From NCBI GenBank assembly GCA_016713885.1, contig JADJOF010000006.1, forward strand, positions 186,001 through 250,000: 64,000 nucleotides of DNA, read 5' to 3'. The position numbers and the translations under genes are program-made. The DNA comes from Bdellovibrionales bacterium (lineage in GTDB: Bacteria > Bdellovibrionota > Bdellovibrionia > Bdellovibrionales > JAMPXM01). Shown here one piece after another: positions 18,414 through 26,199 of this stretch; within the stretch, counting starts at the first letter, position 1; every line of letters starts with the position of its first letter. The notes below the pieces were generated by a model that saw only the letters and a list, made by a program, of their open reading frames with translations, had not been told where the DNA came from and did no database searches.

Positions 18414-18764
18414 ATGGCGAAGCAAGAAAAGTTCGACGATGTTGATTCCGTTCAAGCTCTCAAAGAGCAAGTCCGCGAGTTCTGTGAGGCGCGCCACTGG
18501 GCGCCCTATCACTCCATTAAAAATCTCACGATCGGTGTTGTGACCGAAGCGGCAGAGCTCACCGAGCCGTTTCGCTTTCTCAATGATGACGAGAGTCTCA
18601 AACACATTCAGACCGAGGCCGGTCGCGAGAATCTTGAAGACGAGATGGCCGACGTCTTATTCTTTCTGCTGCGCATCGCTGATCGGCATCATGTCGATCT
18701 GGGATTGGCGCTACAGCGAAAAATGCAGAAGACAGCCGTGAAGTATCCGCTTCCTGCAAATTGA
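18414..18764 (+). CDS. MazG-like nucleotide pyrophosphohydrolase (dCTPase type)
   Basis: 116 residues, all-alpha NTP-PPase. Metal ligands are seen in GVVTEAAELTEPF (ExxE) and in ENLEDEMADVLFFLLRIADRH (ExxD). The order FCEARHWAPYHSIKNL ... VDLGLALQRKMQKTAVKYP matches the RS21-C6/DCTPP1 branch, which hydrolyses non-canonical or excess dNTPs to NMP and pyrophosphate. Cytoplasmic house-cleaning enzyme. Short family length, apparently complete. Confidence 0.85.
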   Translation: MAKQEKFDDVDSVQALKEQVREFCEARHWAPYHSIKNLTIGVVTEAAELTEPFRFLNDDESLKHIQTEAGRENLEDEMADVLFFLLRIADRHHVDLGLALQRKMQKTAVKYPLPAN

Positions 18765-18847
18765 AACGCCGGCCAACTTGCCGGTGGACATCGTGGTCCA
18801 GCGCCCGCTACGCTTTCGCAAGACTTTTAAGTGAGGGAGCTCAAAAA

Positions 18848-19579
18848 ATGAAGCAACGATATGGATGGGTTTTGCTGGCGGCTTTGGTGTTGGCGACGAC
18901 AGGGATGGGCTGCGCGGCTTCATCGGATAAGCAAATCAAAGAGTGGGTTGAGAAAAATCCCGACGTCATCATGAAGGCGTTGATGGATTTCCAAAAGAAA
19001 CAGCAAGAAGAAGGCATGCCCAAAGGCGATGACGTAAAAGCCAACTCGGCGGCGCTCTTTGACAATCCCGGCAGCCCGCGTGCGGGCGAAGGTAAAGTCA
19101 AGATTGCTTACTTCTTCGATTTCAATTGCGGGCACTGTCAGCATCAGAGCGAAACAATCGAAGCGGTTCTCGCTAAGAAAATGGATGTTCAGATCGTTTA
19201 CAAGAACTTCCCATTCCTGCGCCCCGACAGCGAGACGATTGCTCGCGGCGCCCTAGCGGCTCATCAGCAGGGTAAGTACAAAGAGTTTTATCGCGAGATC
19301 TACAAAACCAAAGACAAGTCAGAGGCGGGCCTTGCCGCGATTGCCAAGAAGATCGGACTTGATGTGAAAAAATGGACAGCGGACACCACTGGCGACGCTG
19401 TGACCAATGAGATCAATCACGTTCGCGAGCTTGCGCAGAAGATGAAAATCTCAGGTACTCCGGTGCTTGCGATCGCTCCTGACAAAATCTTCCCTGGTCG
19501 CGTGGATCAGCTCGAAGAGATCATTAAAAGCTGTAGTTATATTCCGCAAGGTACCTTCTACCTTTTGGCGACTCACTGA
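18848..19579 (+). CDS. DsbA-like thioredoxin-fold lipoprotein
   Basis: 243 residues. The ATG at 18848 follows GTGAGGGAG and opens a signal peptide with lipobox MGC-AAS. An amphipathic N-terminal region (KQIKEWVEKNPDVIMKALMD) precedes the thioredoxin fold with active site CGHC in FFDFNCGHCQHQSE and a cis-Pro loop SGTPVLAIA. Family: DSBA/DsbC-like periplasmic thiol oxidoreductase, as in the Com1/BdbD group. The last residues (after KSCSYIPQ) are encoded inside the left arm of a long inverted repeat, suggesting the end was reshaped by insertion of that repeat. Confidence 0.85.
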   Translation: MKQRYGWVLLAALVLATTGMGCAASSDKQIKEWVEKNPDVIMKALMDFQKKQQEEGMPKGDDVKANSAALFDNPGSPRAGEGKVKIAYFFDFNCGHCQHQSETIEAVLAKKMDVQIVYKNFPFLRPDSETIARGALAAHQQGKYKEFYREIYKTKDKSEAGLAAIAKKIGLDVKKWTADTTGDAVTNEINHVRELAQKMKISGTPVLAIAPDKIFPGRVDQLEEIIKSCSYIPQGTFYLLATH

Positions 19580-19603
19580 GTCGCCAAAGGTAGAAGGTAC
19601 CTT
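19548..19603. repeat. Long near-perfect inverted repeat between dsbA-like gene and gloB
   Basis: Left arm 19548-19575 and right arm 19577-19603 are complementary over 27 bases, with one unpaired T and a one-base loop. The arms run from AAGGTACC at the outside to GGCGACTCA inside. It spans the end of the dsbA-like frame and supplies the TAA stop of convergent gloB. A related but diverged right arm (GTCGCCAAAAGG ... GTACCTTA) lies after mutM. Possible extragenic palindrome that doubles as a terminator. Confidence 0.75.
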
Positions 19604-20354
19604 AGCCAAGGTCGCGCAGGCGACGCCAGCGGGTAAAGGTGGCGACGTCGGTGAACTGTAAGAAGGGATTGAGCTGAAGCTCCTCGTCTAACCGAGGAGC
19701 TTTTCTTATTTGACCGCTTTGCGGGCACTCGAAACTTTTCCATGTGTTTGAGATGCCGTCGGCATCGAGCTGAGCTTCATGCTTCTTGAGGAATGCGAAG
19801 TTGCGGTCGCTGTACTCGTGGCCAAAGTGGATGCGTGTCTCGCCGGGAAGGCGCTTCAATTTTGCAACGCTTTGAAACAACTGTTGGGGCGTGCCTTCAA
19901 GGCAGCGTCCGCAGCCGAGTGTAAAAAGTGTGTCGCCGACAAAGACGTGCTGTTCACCAGTGCTGTGGTCTTCGATCAAAAAGGCGATTTGCCCTTCGGT
20001 GTGTCCTGGAATGTGGAGAGCGGTGACATCGATTGGTTGATCGAAACCGGTGAGGTCGCGCCAAGAGACCGTCGTACCGTCATCGAATATTCGAATGGGG
20101 CCACCGCCGGCTGTTGGAACCCGCTCGGAATCGCGTTCGGAACAATAGAGCGGAGCCGTCGGAAGCTTTGTGAGGCCCCCAATATGATCGTGATGGTGGT
20201 GAGTGAGGAGAACGGCAGAAAGTGTATGTGTGCCGAGTGCTTTGACGATGGGACCAGCTTCTGATGCGTCGACAAGAACGCGCGCGTCGGTTTTTCCGTC
20301 GCCAACGAGATAACAAAGATTGTCGGTCAGACAACGAATGACCTCAATGACCAT
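19602..20354 (-). CDS. gloB: Hydroxyacylglutathione hydrolase (glyoxalase II)
   Basis: 250 residues, metallo-beta-lactamase fold. Binuclear metal motif THHHHDHIGG, HIPGHTEGQIAF, GDTLFTLGCGRCLEGT and GHEYSDRNFAF are in the glyoxalase II order. It hydrolyses S-lactoylglutathione to lactate and glutathione in methylglyoxal detoxification. Its start overlaps the upstream exporter's reconstructed stop by 11 bases, so they are probably co-transcribed. Its TAA stop is the last triplet of the inverted repeat. Confidence 0.92.
   Translation of the reverse strand: MVIEVIRCLTDNLCYLVGDGKTDARVLVDASEAGPIVKALGTHTLSAVLLTHHHHDHIGGLTKLPTAPLYCSERDSERVPTAGGGPIRIFDDGTTVSWRDLTGFDQPIDVTALHIPGHTEGQIAFLIEDHSTGEQHVFVGDTLFTLGCGRCLEGTPQQLFQSVAKLKRLPGETRIHFGHEYSDRNFAFLKKHEAQLDADGISNTWKSFECPQSGQIRKAPRLDEELQLNPFLQFTDVATFTRWRRLRDLG
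19677..19708 (+). terminator. Rho-independent terminator inside the 3' part of gloB
   Basis: A perfect 10-bp stem AAGCTCCTCG/CGAGGAGCTT (19677-19686 and 19693-19702) with a six-base loop, followed on the plus strand by TTCTTATTT. It would stop transcription from the dsbA-like gene, although it lies within the coding region of the opposite-strand gloB (KAPRLDEEL). Confidence 0.65.
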
Positions 20355-21235
20355 ATTTTCTCCGCAGCCGGCTCTGCAAGCCGGGCCAGCTCAGCCAGAG
20401 TACAGAGGCTGAGGTGAGGAGAAAAGCGATAACCGTTCGCATATCGAGATGTTCGTTCAGCACGAGAATGGCGACGACGCTTGCAAGGACAGGTTCAACG
20501 AGAGTGGCGGCACTCAAGACATTGATATCGATATGATTGAGACACCAAGTGAATGTGGCGTGTCCAATGAGTGTTGGCAGGATTGCAAGAAGGCCAAAGG
20601 CGAGCCACGACTGTGGGCTATAGGGAGAAGAACGGCGTCGCCGTCATCAGCATCGCAATAAGCGCAAAGCCGATGGCCATGAGCCAGAGTCCAAGCGTGT
20701 AGGTGAGATTGCTCAGTTTTGTTCGAAGTGATTTACCAACCAAGATGTAGATCGAAAATGTAAGTGCTGATCCGACTCCACTCCAAAGGCCCATTGTATT
20801 TTGACTGCCGGCGAGTGCAGAGGAACTTGCGAACAACATCGCGACACCGGATGCGCCAAGAGCGATCGAAATCGCCACGCGTGCGCTGAGTCGATGTGAG
20901 AAAAAGAGCCAGGCGCCCGCCGCAGTGGTGACGGTGTTGAGACAGAACAGGATATTGCTCGCGGCAATAGAGCTTTGCTGGACTGATACAAAGAAAGAGT
21001 AGAAGTGTAAAAAAAATGAGAATCCGGCAAGCACCCAGCGGCCCCAATCTCGAGGCCGGAGTGTGCTCACTTCGCGAAAAGAAAGACGCTGGAAAGGAAG
21101 CAGAACGACAAACGCAATGGCCAGTCGCCAGAACAAAATCGCCAAAGGCGGGGCCTGAGCGAATCGAATGAGGATGGCCGCCTGCGATAAAATCGCCACA
21201 GCTATACTTAGGGCGAGCGCTGGGTTGATCGTCAT
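20344..21235 (-). CDS. EamA/DMT-family transporter (one frameshift)
   Basis: Integral membrane protein with about ten hydrophobic helices in two EamA halves: the first opens LSIAVAILSQAAILIRFAQAPPLAILFWRLA, and the second runs from MGLWSGVGSALTFSIYILVGK. After MTATPFF the frame is lost near 20623-20633 (one extra base, or two missing). The adjacent frame then gives PYSPQSWLAFGLLAILPTLIGH through SAATLVEPVLASVVAILVLNE, a classic EamA second repeat, to a stop at 20344. DMT proteins export amino acids and other metabolites; the substrate is unknown. Confidence 0.82.
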
Positions 21236-21260
21236 GTCACCTCTCTGAGAGAGTAAGATC

Positions 21261-21706
21261 GTGGCAAAGTGTGAGTCTGTTCAAGTGAGATTTCTAGGCG
21301 CGATCAGATTGACGTTGAATTTGAGCTTGAAGCTCAGGGCGTCAAGGCGATCAGGATTACGGCGATCTCGGGCCGCTCGGGATTCGAGCAAGCAGCAAGA
21401 GGCCTCGTGGATCAGGTCAATCGCGACAAGAGTTGGCCCACAGTGTGGAATGGCGTCGATCATGCCGCTATTTTATTGCGTGAGCTTGTGCTGAGGGGGG
21501 CGGGTCGGTTTCAGCTGCCCTATCAGGAGCCCGAGCTCTGTCACTGTCGCGCGGTGCCGACTGAGGTTGTCGATCGCGCGATCATCTCTGGTTGCCACAG
21601 TATCGAGTCGGTGGCGCGGATCACCTCGGCTGGAACCTCATGCGGGACGTGTAAGCCCGATACGGAAAAATTGATGGCCTATCGTCTCAATGAGCGTCTC
21701 GCCTAG
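21261..21706 (+). CDS. NifU-like protein: degenerate scaffold plus BFD [2Fe-2S] domain (one frameshift)
   Basis: Starts at GTG after GAGAGAGTAAG. After RFLG, one base is missing near 21297-21299, and the next frame reads RDQIDVEFELEAQGVKAIRI, a region resembling an IscU/NifU N-terminal fold but without its ligand Cys. The C-terminal half is a BFD-type Fe-S domain with ligands CHC in ELCHCRAV and SCGTC in GTSCGTCKPD, separated by about 34 residues. It probably binds one [2Fe-2S] cluster. It converges on a second BFD gene 9 bases away. Role in Fe-S delivery is inference. Confidence 0.7.
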
Positions 21707-21715
21707 GCTGAGCCG

Positions 21716-21976
21716 CTATCTTGCTCGTCCGGTTTTTTTGCGGATCGCGCAACTCGGGAACTCACCAGTTTGTAAGTAGTGATCGAGCATGGGGCCAATG
21801 AACTTACGGCATGAGCCACCACAGGGGCCGACGCCGGCCTGCGTGCGATCGTAGATTTTGTTGAGTGTGTCGCAGCCCGAGCAAATTGCACGTTCGATTT
21901 CGCCTCGAGTGACTTCATTGCACAGGCAGACGATTTCGGCGTCGGGGGCGATGGGCTTACCGGGCTTCTTCGTCAC
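21716..21976 (-). CDS. Bacterioferritin-associated ferredoxin-like (BFD) protein
   Basis: 86 residues, essentially one BFD [2Fe-2S] domain: VCLCNEVTRGEIERAI carries the C-x-C pair and GVGPCGGSCRKFI the second pair (CxxxC here rather than the usual CxxC spacing). BFD modules transfer electrons, for example to release iron from bacterioferritin, or sit in redox complexes. The start overlaps the DHH phosphoesterase stop by 4 bases. No ferritin gene is seen nearby. Confidence 0.82.
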   Translation of the reverse strand: MTKKPGKPIAPDAEIVCLCNEVTRGEIERAICSGCDTLNKIYDRTQAGVGPCGGSCRKFIGPMLDHYLQTGEFPSCAIRKKTGRAR

Positions 21977-23070
21977 ATGTTCCGCCGAATTTCATCAAGG
22001 AGAAGTGGTTTCAGCCGCGCTTCGATGGCTGCTGACAGGTTTCCCGGTGAGGGCTCGGGTGTGGTTTGAGGCGCGAGCGTCTCCCAGGTGACAGTGGCAC
22101 CAGCGGCATTGCGATGGCCGCCGCCAAAAACATTCTCGGCTGCCTCAAGCACGCTGAAGCCCTTTTTGGAGCGAAGCGAAACTTTCCAGCGACCGGGCGA
22201 CTCTTCGCGAAGAAGCATGGCGATTTTGACCGAGCGAACATTCAAGGCCATATCGACGACATCGCCGGAGTCCGATGGGTCAGCGCCATAGCGATGAAAA
22301 ATATCGCGCTCCAAAACCACAACCGCAAGTCGGCCTTCCGCCTCGATTCGCATTCGCGAAAGCCCCTGCGCCATGAAACCAAGCTTTGACGGCGTGAGAT
22401 TGGCGAGTAGGTATTCGTGAATTCGCTCTGGATCTTTCACCAGAGGAAGCAGGCGAGCGGCGATGGTGTGACTATTCGCGGAGGCGCGAATGAAGCGAAA
22501 GTTCTGTGTGTCAAAAACAAGGCTCGCGTAGAGCCGTGTCGCAATTGAGCTGTCGATCGTCCATCCCAATTGATCGAGGAGTGAGAGCAGCACCTCGCCT
22601 GACGAGGCGGCTTTTTTATCGACCCAGGTTTCGATCAGGGCCGATGCGGTCGAGGCCGGCAGCTCTTCGTGATGGTCAATGATGAGTCGAGGCACGCCGT
22701 GCTCGGTGGCCCATGACGAGAGCGGCTCAAGCAGGCGCATGTCGTTGGTATCAAAAACCACGATCAAATCGGGCTTTTTTGGGGCGAAGTCGGGGTCAAA
22801 GATGGTCACTGGCACCGGCTGGCCGCTGGTATCGTCGAAGAGGAATTGATATTTTGTGCCCGGAGCCTCGAAGTTGATGGTCTTGAAGGTGATGTCGCGA
22901 CTGCGGAGCGCCGCGGCAAAGGCGGCCTCGCAGGCCAAGCCGTCGCCGTCGGCCTGACGGTGGGTGGTCAACCAAACCGTTGTTTCACGCGTGGCACCGG
23001 CGAGGATACGGAAGCTAAAGGGGGCTATGCTCGAGAAGGAGCTTTTTTCGGTACCGTTGGTTGGGCTCAT
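21973..23070 (-). CDS. DHH-family phosphoesterase, NrnA-like
   Basis: 365 residues. N-terminal DHH domain: THRQADGDGLACEAAF (motif I), VVFDTNDMRLL (motif II), LIIDHHEE (motif III) and ASLVFDTQNFRF (motif IV). C-terminal DHHA1 domain with the nucleic-acid-binding GGGHRNAAGA. The two-domain layout fits bifunctional oligoribonuclease/pAp phosphatase NrnA or a c-di-AMP/pGpG phosphodiesterase without membrane segments. Cytoplasmic. Transcribed with the downstream BFD protein (4-base overlap), an unusual partner. Confidence 0.88.
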   Translation of the reverse strand: MSPTNGTEKSSFSSIAPFSFRILAGATRETTVWLTTHRQADGDGLACEAAFAAALRSRDITFKTINFEAPGTKYQFLFDDTSGQPVPVTIFDPDFAPKKPDLIVVFDTNDMRLLEPLSSWATEHGVPRLIIDHHEELPASTASALIETWVDKKAASSGEVLLSLLDQLGWTIDSSIATRLYASLVFDTQNFRFIRASANSHTIAARLLPLVKDPERIHEYLLANLTPSKLGFMAQGLSRMRIEAEGRLAVVVLERDIFHRYGADPSDSGDVVDMALNVRSVKIAMLLREESPGRWKVSLRSKKGFSVLEAAENVFGGGHRNAAGATVTWETLAPQTTPEPSPGNLSAAIEARLKPLLLDEIRRNM

Positions 23071-23109
23071 GCCTTCATTAGATCAGCTTTTCATTCATCC
23101 TGCACTCTC

Positions 23110-23137
23110 TTGACATCCACTGTCGTTTCACTAGTTT
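23110..23137 (+). promoter_or_regulatory. Candidate sigma-70 promoter for greA
   Basis: Consensus TTGACA at 23110-23115, 16-base spacer, TAGTTT at 23132-23137. It lies in the divergent gap between the DHH gene and greA, 36 to 80 bases before the two possible greA starts. Confidence 0.55.
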
Positions 23138-23217
23138 AAGGCCTTTTCGTCGGCAAGTCGGGTGAGGTTCAAATGGCAGCGACAAGTGGTTCTGGTGGTT
23201 CTGGGGAAGGATCAGTT

Positions 23218-23697
23218 ATGAAGACTGATCGGTTGCCAATCACAGTCCGTGGCAAAGCAAAGCTCGAAGAAGAGATGAAGCGCTTGATGCATGTCGAGCG
23301 GCCCTCGGTGATTCGCGCCATTGAAGAGGCGCGCGCGCACGGCGATATCAGTGAAAATGCAGAGTACGATGCAGCGAAAGAACGCCAGGCTCTGATCGAA
23401 GGTCGTTTGGGTGAAATCCAGGGCCAGCTTGCGGGTGCAGAAGTTGTTGATCCTTCGACAATCAAGAGCGACCGCGTTGTGTTTGGTGCTCACGTTGACC
23501 TTGTTGATACAGAAACGGACGAGAAGATCACCTACCAGATCGTCGGCGTCGACGAGGCCGATGTGAAAGAGGGAAGAATCTCGATCATGTCGCCGATCGC
23601 ACGTGCTTGTATCGGCAAACGAGTTGGCGATGTGGTCACAGTGCGTGGTCCAAAGATCGATAAAGAGTTCGAGATATTGGGATTCTCGTTTAAATAA
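23218..23697 (+). CDS. greA: Transcription elongation factor GreA
   Basis: 159 residues from MKTDRLPITVRGKAKLEEE. GreA binds in the RNA polymerase secondary channel and stimulates cleavage of backtracked transcripts. The N-terminal coiled coil has the acidic tip HGDISENAEYDAAKERQ with the two key acidic residues; the C-terminal FKBP-like domain ends VRGPKIDKEFEILGFSFK. The ATG at 23218 has GGAAGG before it; an in-frame ATG at 23173, also with GAGG upstream, would add a Gly/Ser-rich 15-residue extension. Confidence 0.93.
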   Translation: MKTDRLPITVRGKAKLEEEMKRLMHVERPSVIRAIEEARAHGDISENAEYDAAKERQALIEGRLGEIQGQLAGAEVVDPSTIKSDRVVFGAHVDLVDTETDEKITYQIVGVDEADVKEGRISIMSPIARACIGKRVGDVVTVRGPKIDKEFEILGFSFK

Positions 23698-23728
23698 AAT
23701 CCAAGTGACGGAGTAACGGAGCCAGCAA

Positions 23729-25810
23729 GTGTCCTTGAAGAACCGGGGTCGATACCGAGAAGATGTTTTTGAACAGAACGGTTTTCGATGGTTCTTAGTG
23801 ACTCTGGTGGTGGCGGTTCTTTTGGGAATGGTGTTGCGTCAGGCAACATCGAGTCGCCGCATGACGGCGCTCCTGCGAAGCAACCTTGAGCATTCCCAAA
23901 TTGCAGAAAACTTAAGTTTCTCCGAAGCCTCGTTGTCGCTTGCCGATGGCTGGTGGCCTGAGATCGCATTTCTGCTCGAGCGAGTTGAGTGGCGAACGGC
24001 GCCATCGTGCCAAGACACAGCACCCGTTCAAATGAAGCGCATGCGGGTTCCGATTCGTCTGCTGCCGCTGATCAAGGGCGAGGCCCTCGTTGCTCTCGCC
24101 AAAGTTGAAGACCTGACGGTTGACCTCGACACGCTCAAGACATCATGTGGAAAGTCGGTGCCCGCGTCATCGTCTGCGCCAGTCGCAATCACGGGCTCTT
24201 CGCCTGAAGCCGCCGCTCCGACAATTGACGCTGAGACGCGAAAGCGTCTACAGGCGATGATTCGCGGCTTGCGCGTTGACCGGGCGGAGCTATTTTTTGA
24301 AAACCGAATGAAGAGCGTTGTGCTTGAGGATTTTTCGGCCGTGTGGAATGGCGATGATCTTGAGGTGTCGACTGGAGTGCGTTTTCCTCCGGCGACCGTC
24401 TTTGGCGAAGCCCTGCCGCCATTTCTTGTGAATGGCACTGTGCGTCCGCAGGACATCTCGGTCGATGTGCGTGCTGACTTGAACGAGGGAACTCTCGAGG
24501 GTTCGGCTCAGCTGCGCCCGGTTCGTCAGGCGACGGGTGCGCTCGAACTTGAGTCTGAAGTGCGCATTGCGGTGGCGGATCTTCCGCTCTCGGTGATGAC
24601 GCCGCTTTTGCGGAAGTCGGGAATGGTGAATGAGAACTTCAAGCCTCGCTTTGCTTGGCTGGATTGTGCGGCCGAGGTCAAGGGACTCTTCAGTCGATTG
24701 CTCGTTCAGAACGCTGTTCATTTTTCGCAGTGTGAAGTGTCGGGACATATTGGACGTGTGCGAGTTGAGTCGGCCCTGCTTGAACCAAGTGGCGTTTGGC
24801 ATGCGCCGATGGGCAAAGATATTGAGATTGTTTTTGATCAATTGTCGATTGGTCAGCTGCTTGAAACTTTCGCGCAAGAAGGGCCGCGTGGTGTCTTTTC
24901 TGAGTTCGGAAATTTCACTGGGCGCCTGGTGATAGGAGACGAGCGAAAGGCCTCTGTTTCAGGCGAGCTCAAAGGTGCGCAAGTGAAGTTTGCAAGTGGC
25001 GGAGGCTCGGCACTTCAGGGGCTTCAGCTGGGACGCATTGATGGTGCACTCTCGGCTCAGCACTTGGATTTTCAGATTTCAAAAGTCGTGCTTGATGGCG
25101 GCGAGACCGATATGACGGCGGTTATTGGTGCTGATCTTGGCAGTGCTGGAATTGAGCGAGCCACCGTGCGCGTCGATGCCGAGCATTTGAAGTTCAATTC
25201 CCGTGTGGAAAAGCTTCTCTTCACAGGTCCTGTTGAGAATCTTCAGTTCAGCACGCAGTTGGCTCTTCATCGCGGAGCGTTTGATGATCTCAAGCTCAAG
25301 CTCGAGGCGAGTGGGCTCAAAGGTGCTGAGGTTGAGGCGGAGAAGATCCGTGTGACTGCGAGGATGAATCGTACGGTCGGTGATGCAGCTGTCGACATCG
25401 ATATGGATGCACCGACGGTGGCTCTGACGGACCGCAGTCCAATCTTTAAGTTGTTGCAGCCAGCGCTCTTCGATTGGAGCGCGCCGGAAGGGTTGTTGAA
25501 AGTGGCGCATCAGTGGCCATTTCGAAAGCTGAATGTGAAGGGTCGACTCGACGATACCGGCTTCACGTGGACGCGTGCGAACGTTGAGCTGCCTGTTGAT
25601 TCAATCTCGGCAGCGAAGAAAATCACCTTCCGGTCCAAGGGTAAAATCGAACGTGCTCAACTTGTCGAGATCGAGCTCGACGCACTTTATCCGTCGCAGA
25701 AGCGCTTGCGCTGGTCCGTATCCGGTCCCTGGCTGAAGCTTGCGCATACGGGCCTGTCTCCCGAAATCGAAGAAGGCCGCGTCCCACCACTCAAGGTTCT
25801 TGGGCTTTAA
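23729..25810 (+). CDS. AsmA-like large envelope protein
   Basis: 693 residues: a short cytoplasmic N-terminus, one TM (FLVTLVVAVLLGMVLR), then a long beta-rich periplasmic part with repeated amphipathic strands. Features such as DITFENRMKSVVLEDFSAVWNG-style segments and VKGRLDDTGFTWTRA are typical of AsmA/YhdP/DUF3971 proteins that bridge the envelope for lipid transfer. Assignment is by architecture, not by a diagnostic motif. GTG start after ACGGAGCCAGCAA, 31 bases after greA, so it may share the greA transcript. Confidence 0.6.
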   Translation: MSLKNRGRYREDVFEQNGFRWFLVTLVVAVLLGMVLRQATSSRRMTALLRSNLEHSQIAENLSFSEASLSLADGWWPEIAFLLERVEWRTAPSCQDTAPVQMKRMRVPIRLLPLIKGEALVALAKVEDLTVDLDTLKTSCGKSVPASSSAPVAITGSSPEAAAPTIDAETRKRLQAMIRGLRVDRAELFFENRMKSVVLEDFSAVWNGDDLEVSTGVRFPPATVFGEALPPFLVNGTVRPQDISVDVRADLNEGTLEGSAQLRPVRQATGALELESEVRIAVADLPLSVMTPLLRKSGMVNENFKPRFAWLDCAAEVKGLFSRLLVQNAVHFSQCEVSGHIGRVRVESALLEPSGVWHAPMGKDIEIVFDQLSIGQLLETFAQEGPRGVFSEFGNFTGRLVIGDERKASVSGELKGAQVKFASGGGSALQGLQLGRIDGALSAQHLDFQISKVVLDGGETDMTAVIGADLGSAGIERATVRVDAEHLKFNSRVEKLLFTGPVENLQFSTQLALHRGAFDDLKLKLEASGLKGAEVEAEKIRVTARMNRTVGDAAVDIDMDAPTVALTDRSPIFKLLQPALFDWSAPEGLLKVAHQWPFRKLNVKGRLDDTGFTWTRANVELPVDSISAAKKITFRSKGKIERAQLVEIELDALYPSQKRLRWSVSGPWLKLAHTGLSPEIEEGRVPPLKVLGL

Positions 25811-26142
25811 CGGGCGGCTTGCTGCTGTTCGCGGCACGCCTTGTTCATGGCGCTGTTCGGCTTGTCTTTGCCGTCCTTGCTGTCCTTGCAACTGAAGAGG
25901 ACCCAGTCGGGGGTATTGGGTGGAATCACCATGCGTTCACCCAAGACATCGGGGAGCTCAAACGAATGGTCTGAGGACGGCTGGGGCAAAGTCAGCGGTG
26001 ATCTAGCAAGAATGAGCCCGAGCATAAGGCCAAGCGCTAAGCGCAAGGCGCTCGCGAGGCGAGGGTCTTGGACCCATCCACTGCTCTGACAAATACTGGT
26101 GAACATACTGAAGGTTTTGAGCGACTGGGGCCTGTGCGTCAA
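25807..26142 (-). CDS. Hypothetical single-TM small protein
   Basis: 111 residues (or about 99 from an internal ATG giving MFTSICQSSGW). A hydrophobic helix LASALRLALGLMLGLILA could be a TM anchor. The outer part, with LPDVLGERMVIPPNTPDWVLF and SCKDSKDGKDKPNSAMNKAC, has two Cys and is hydrophilic. No family recognised. Its stop overlaps the AsmA-like stop by 4 bases on the opposite strand. It lies 57 bases downstream of SohB and may be read in the same transcript. Confidence 0.5.
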   Translation of the reverse strand: MTHRPQSLKTFSMFTSICQSSGWVQDPRLASALRLALGLMLGLILARSPLTLPQPSSDHSFELPDVLGERMVIPPNTPDWVLFSCKDSKDGKDKPNSAMNKACREQQQAAR

Positions 26143-26199
26143 ACGAAAACAGGTAAAGGGCCTGCTGACGATTTTGGATGGCTACCCGCCAGCGCCATT

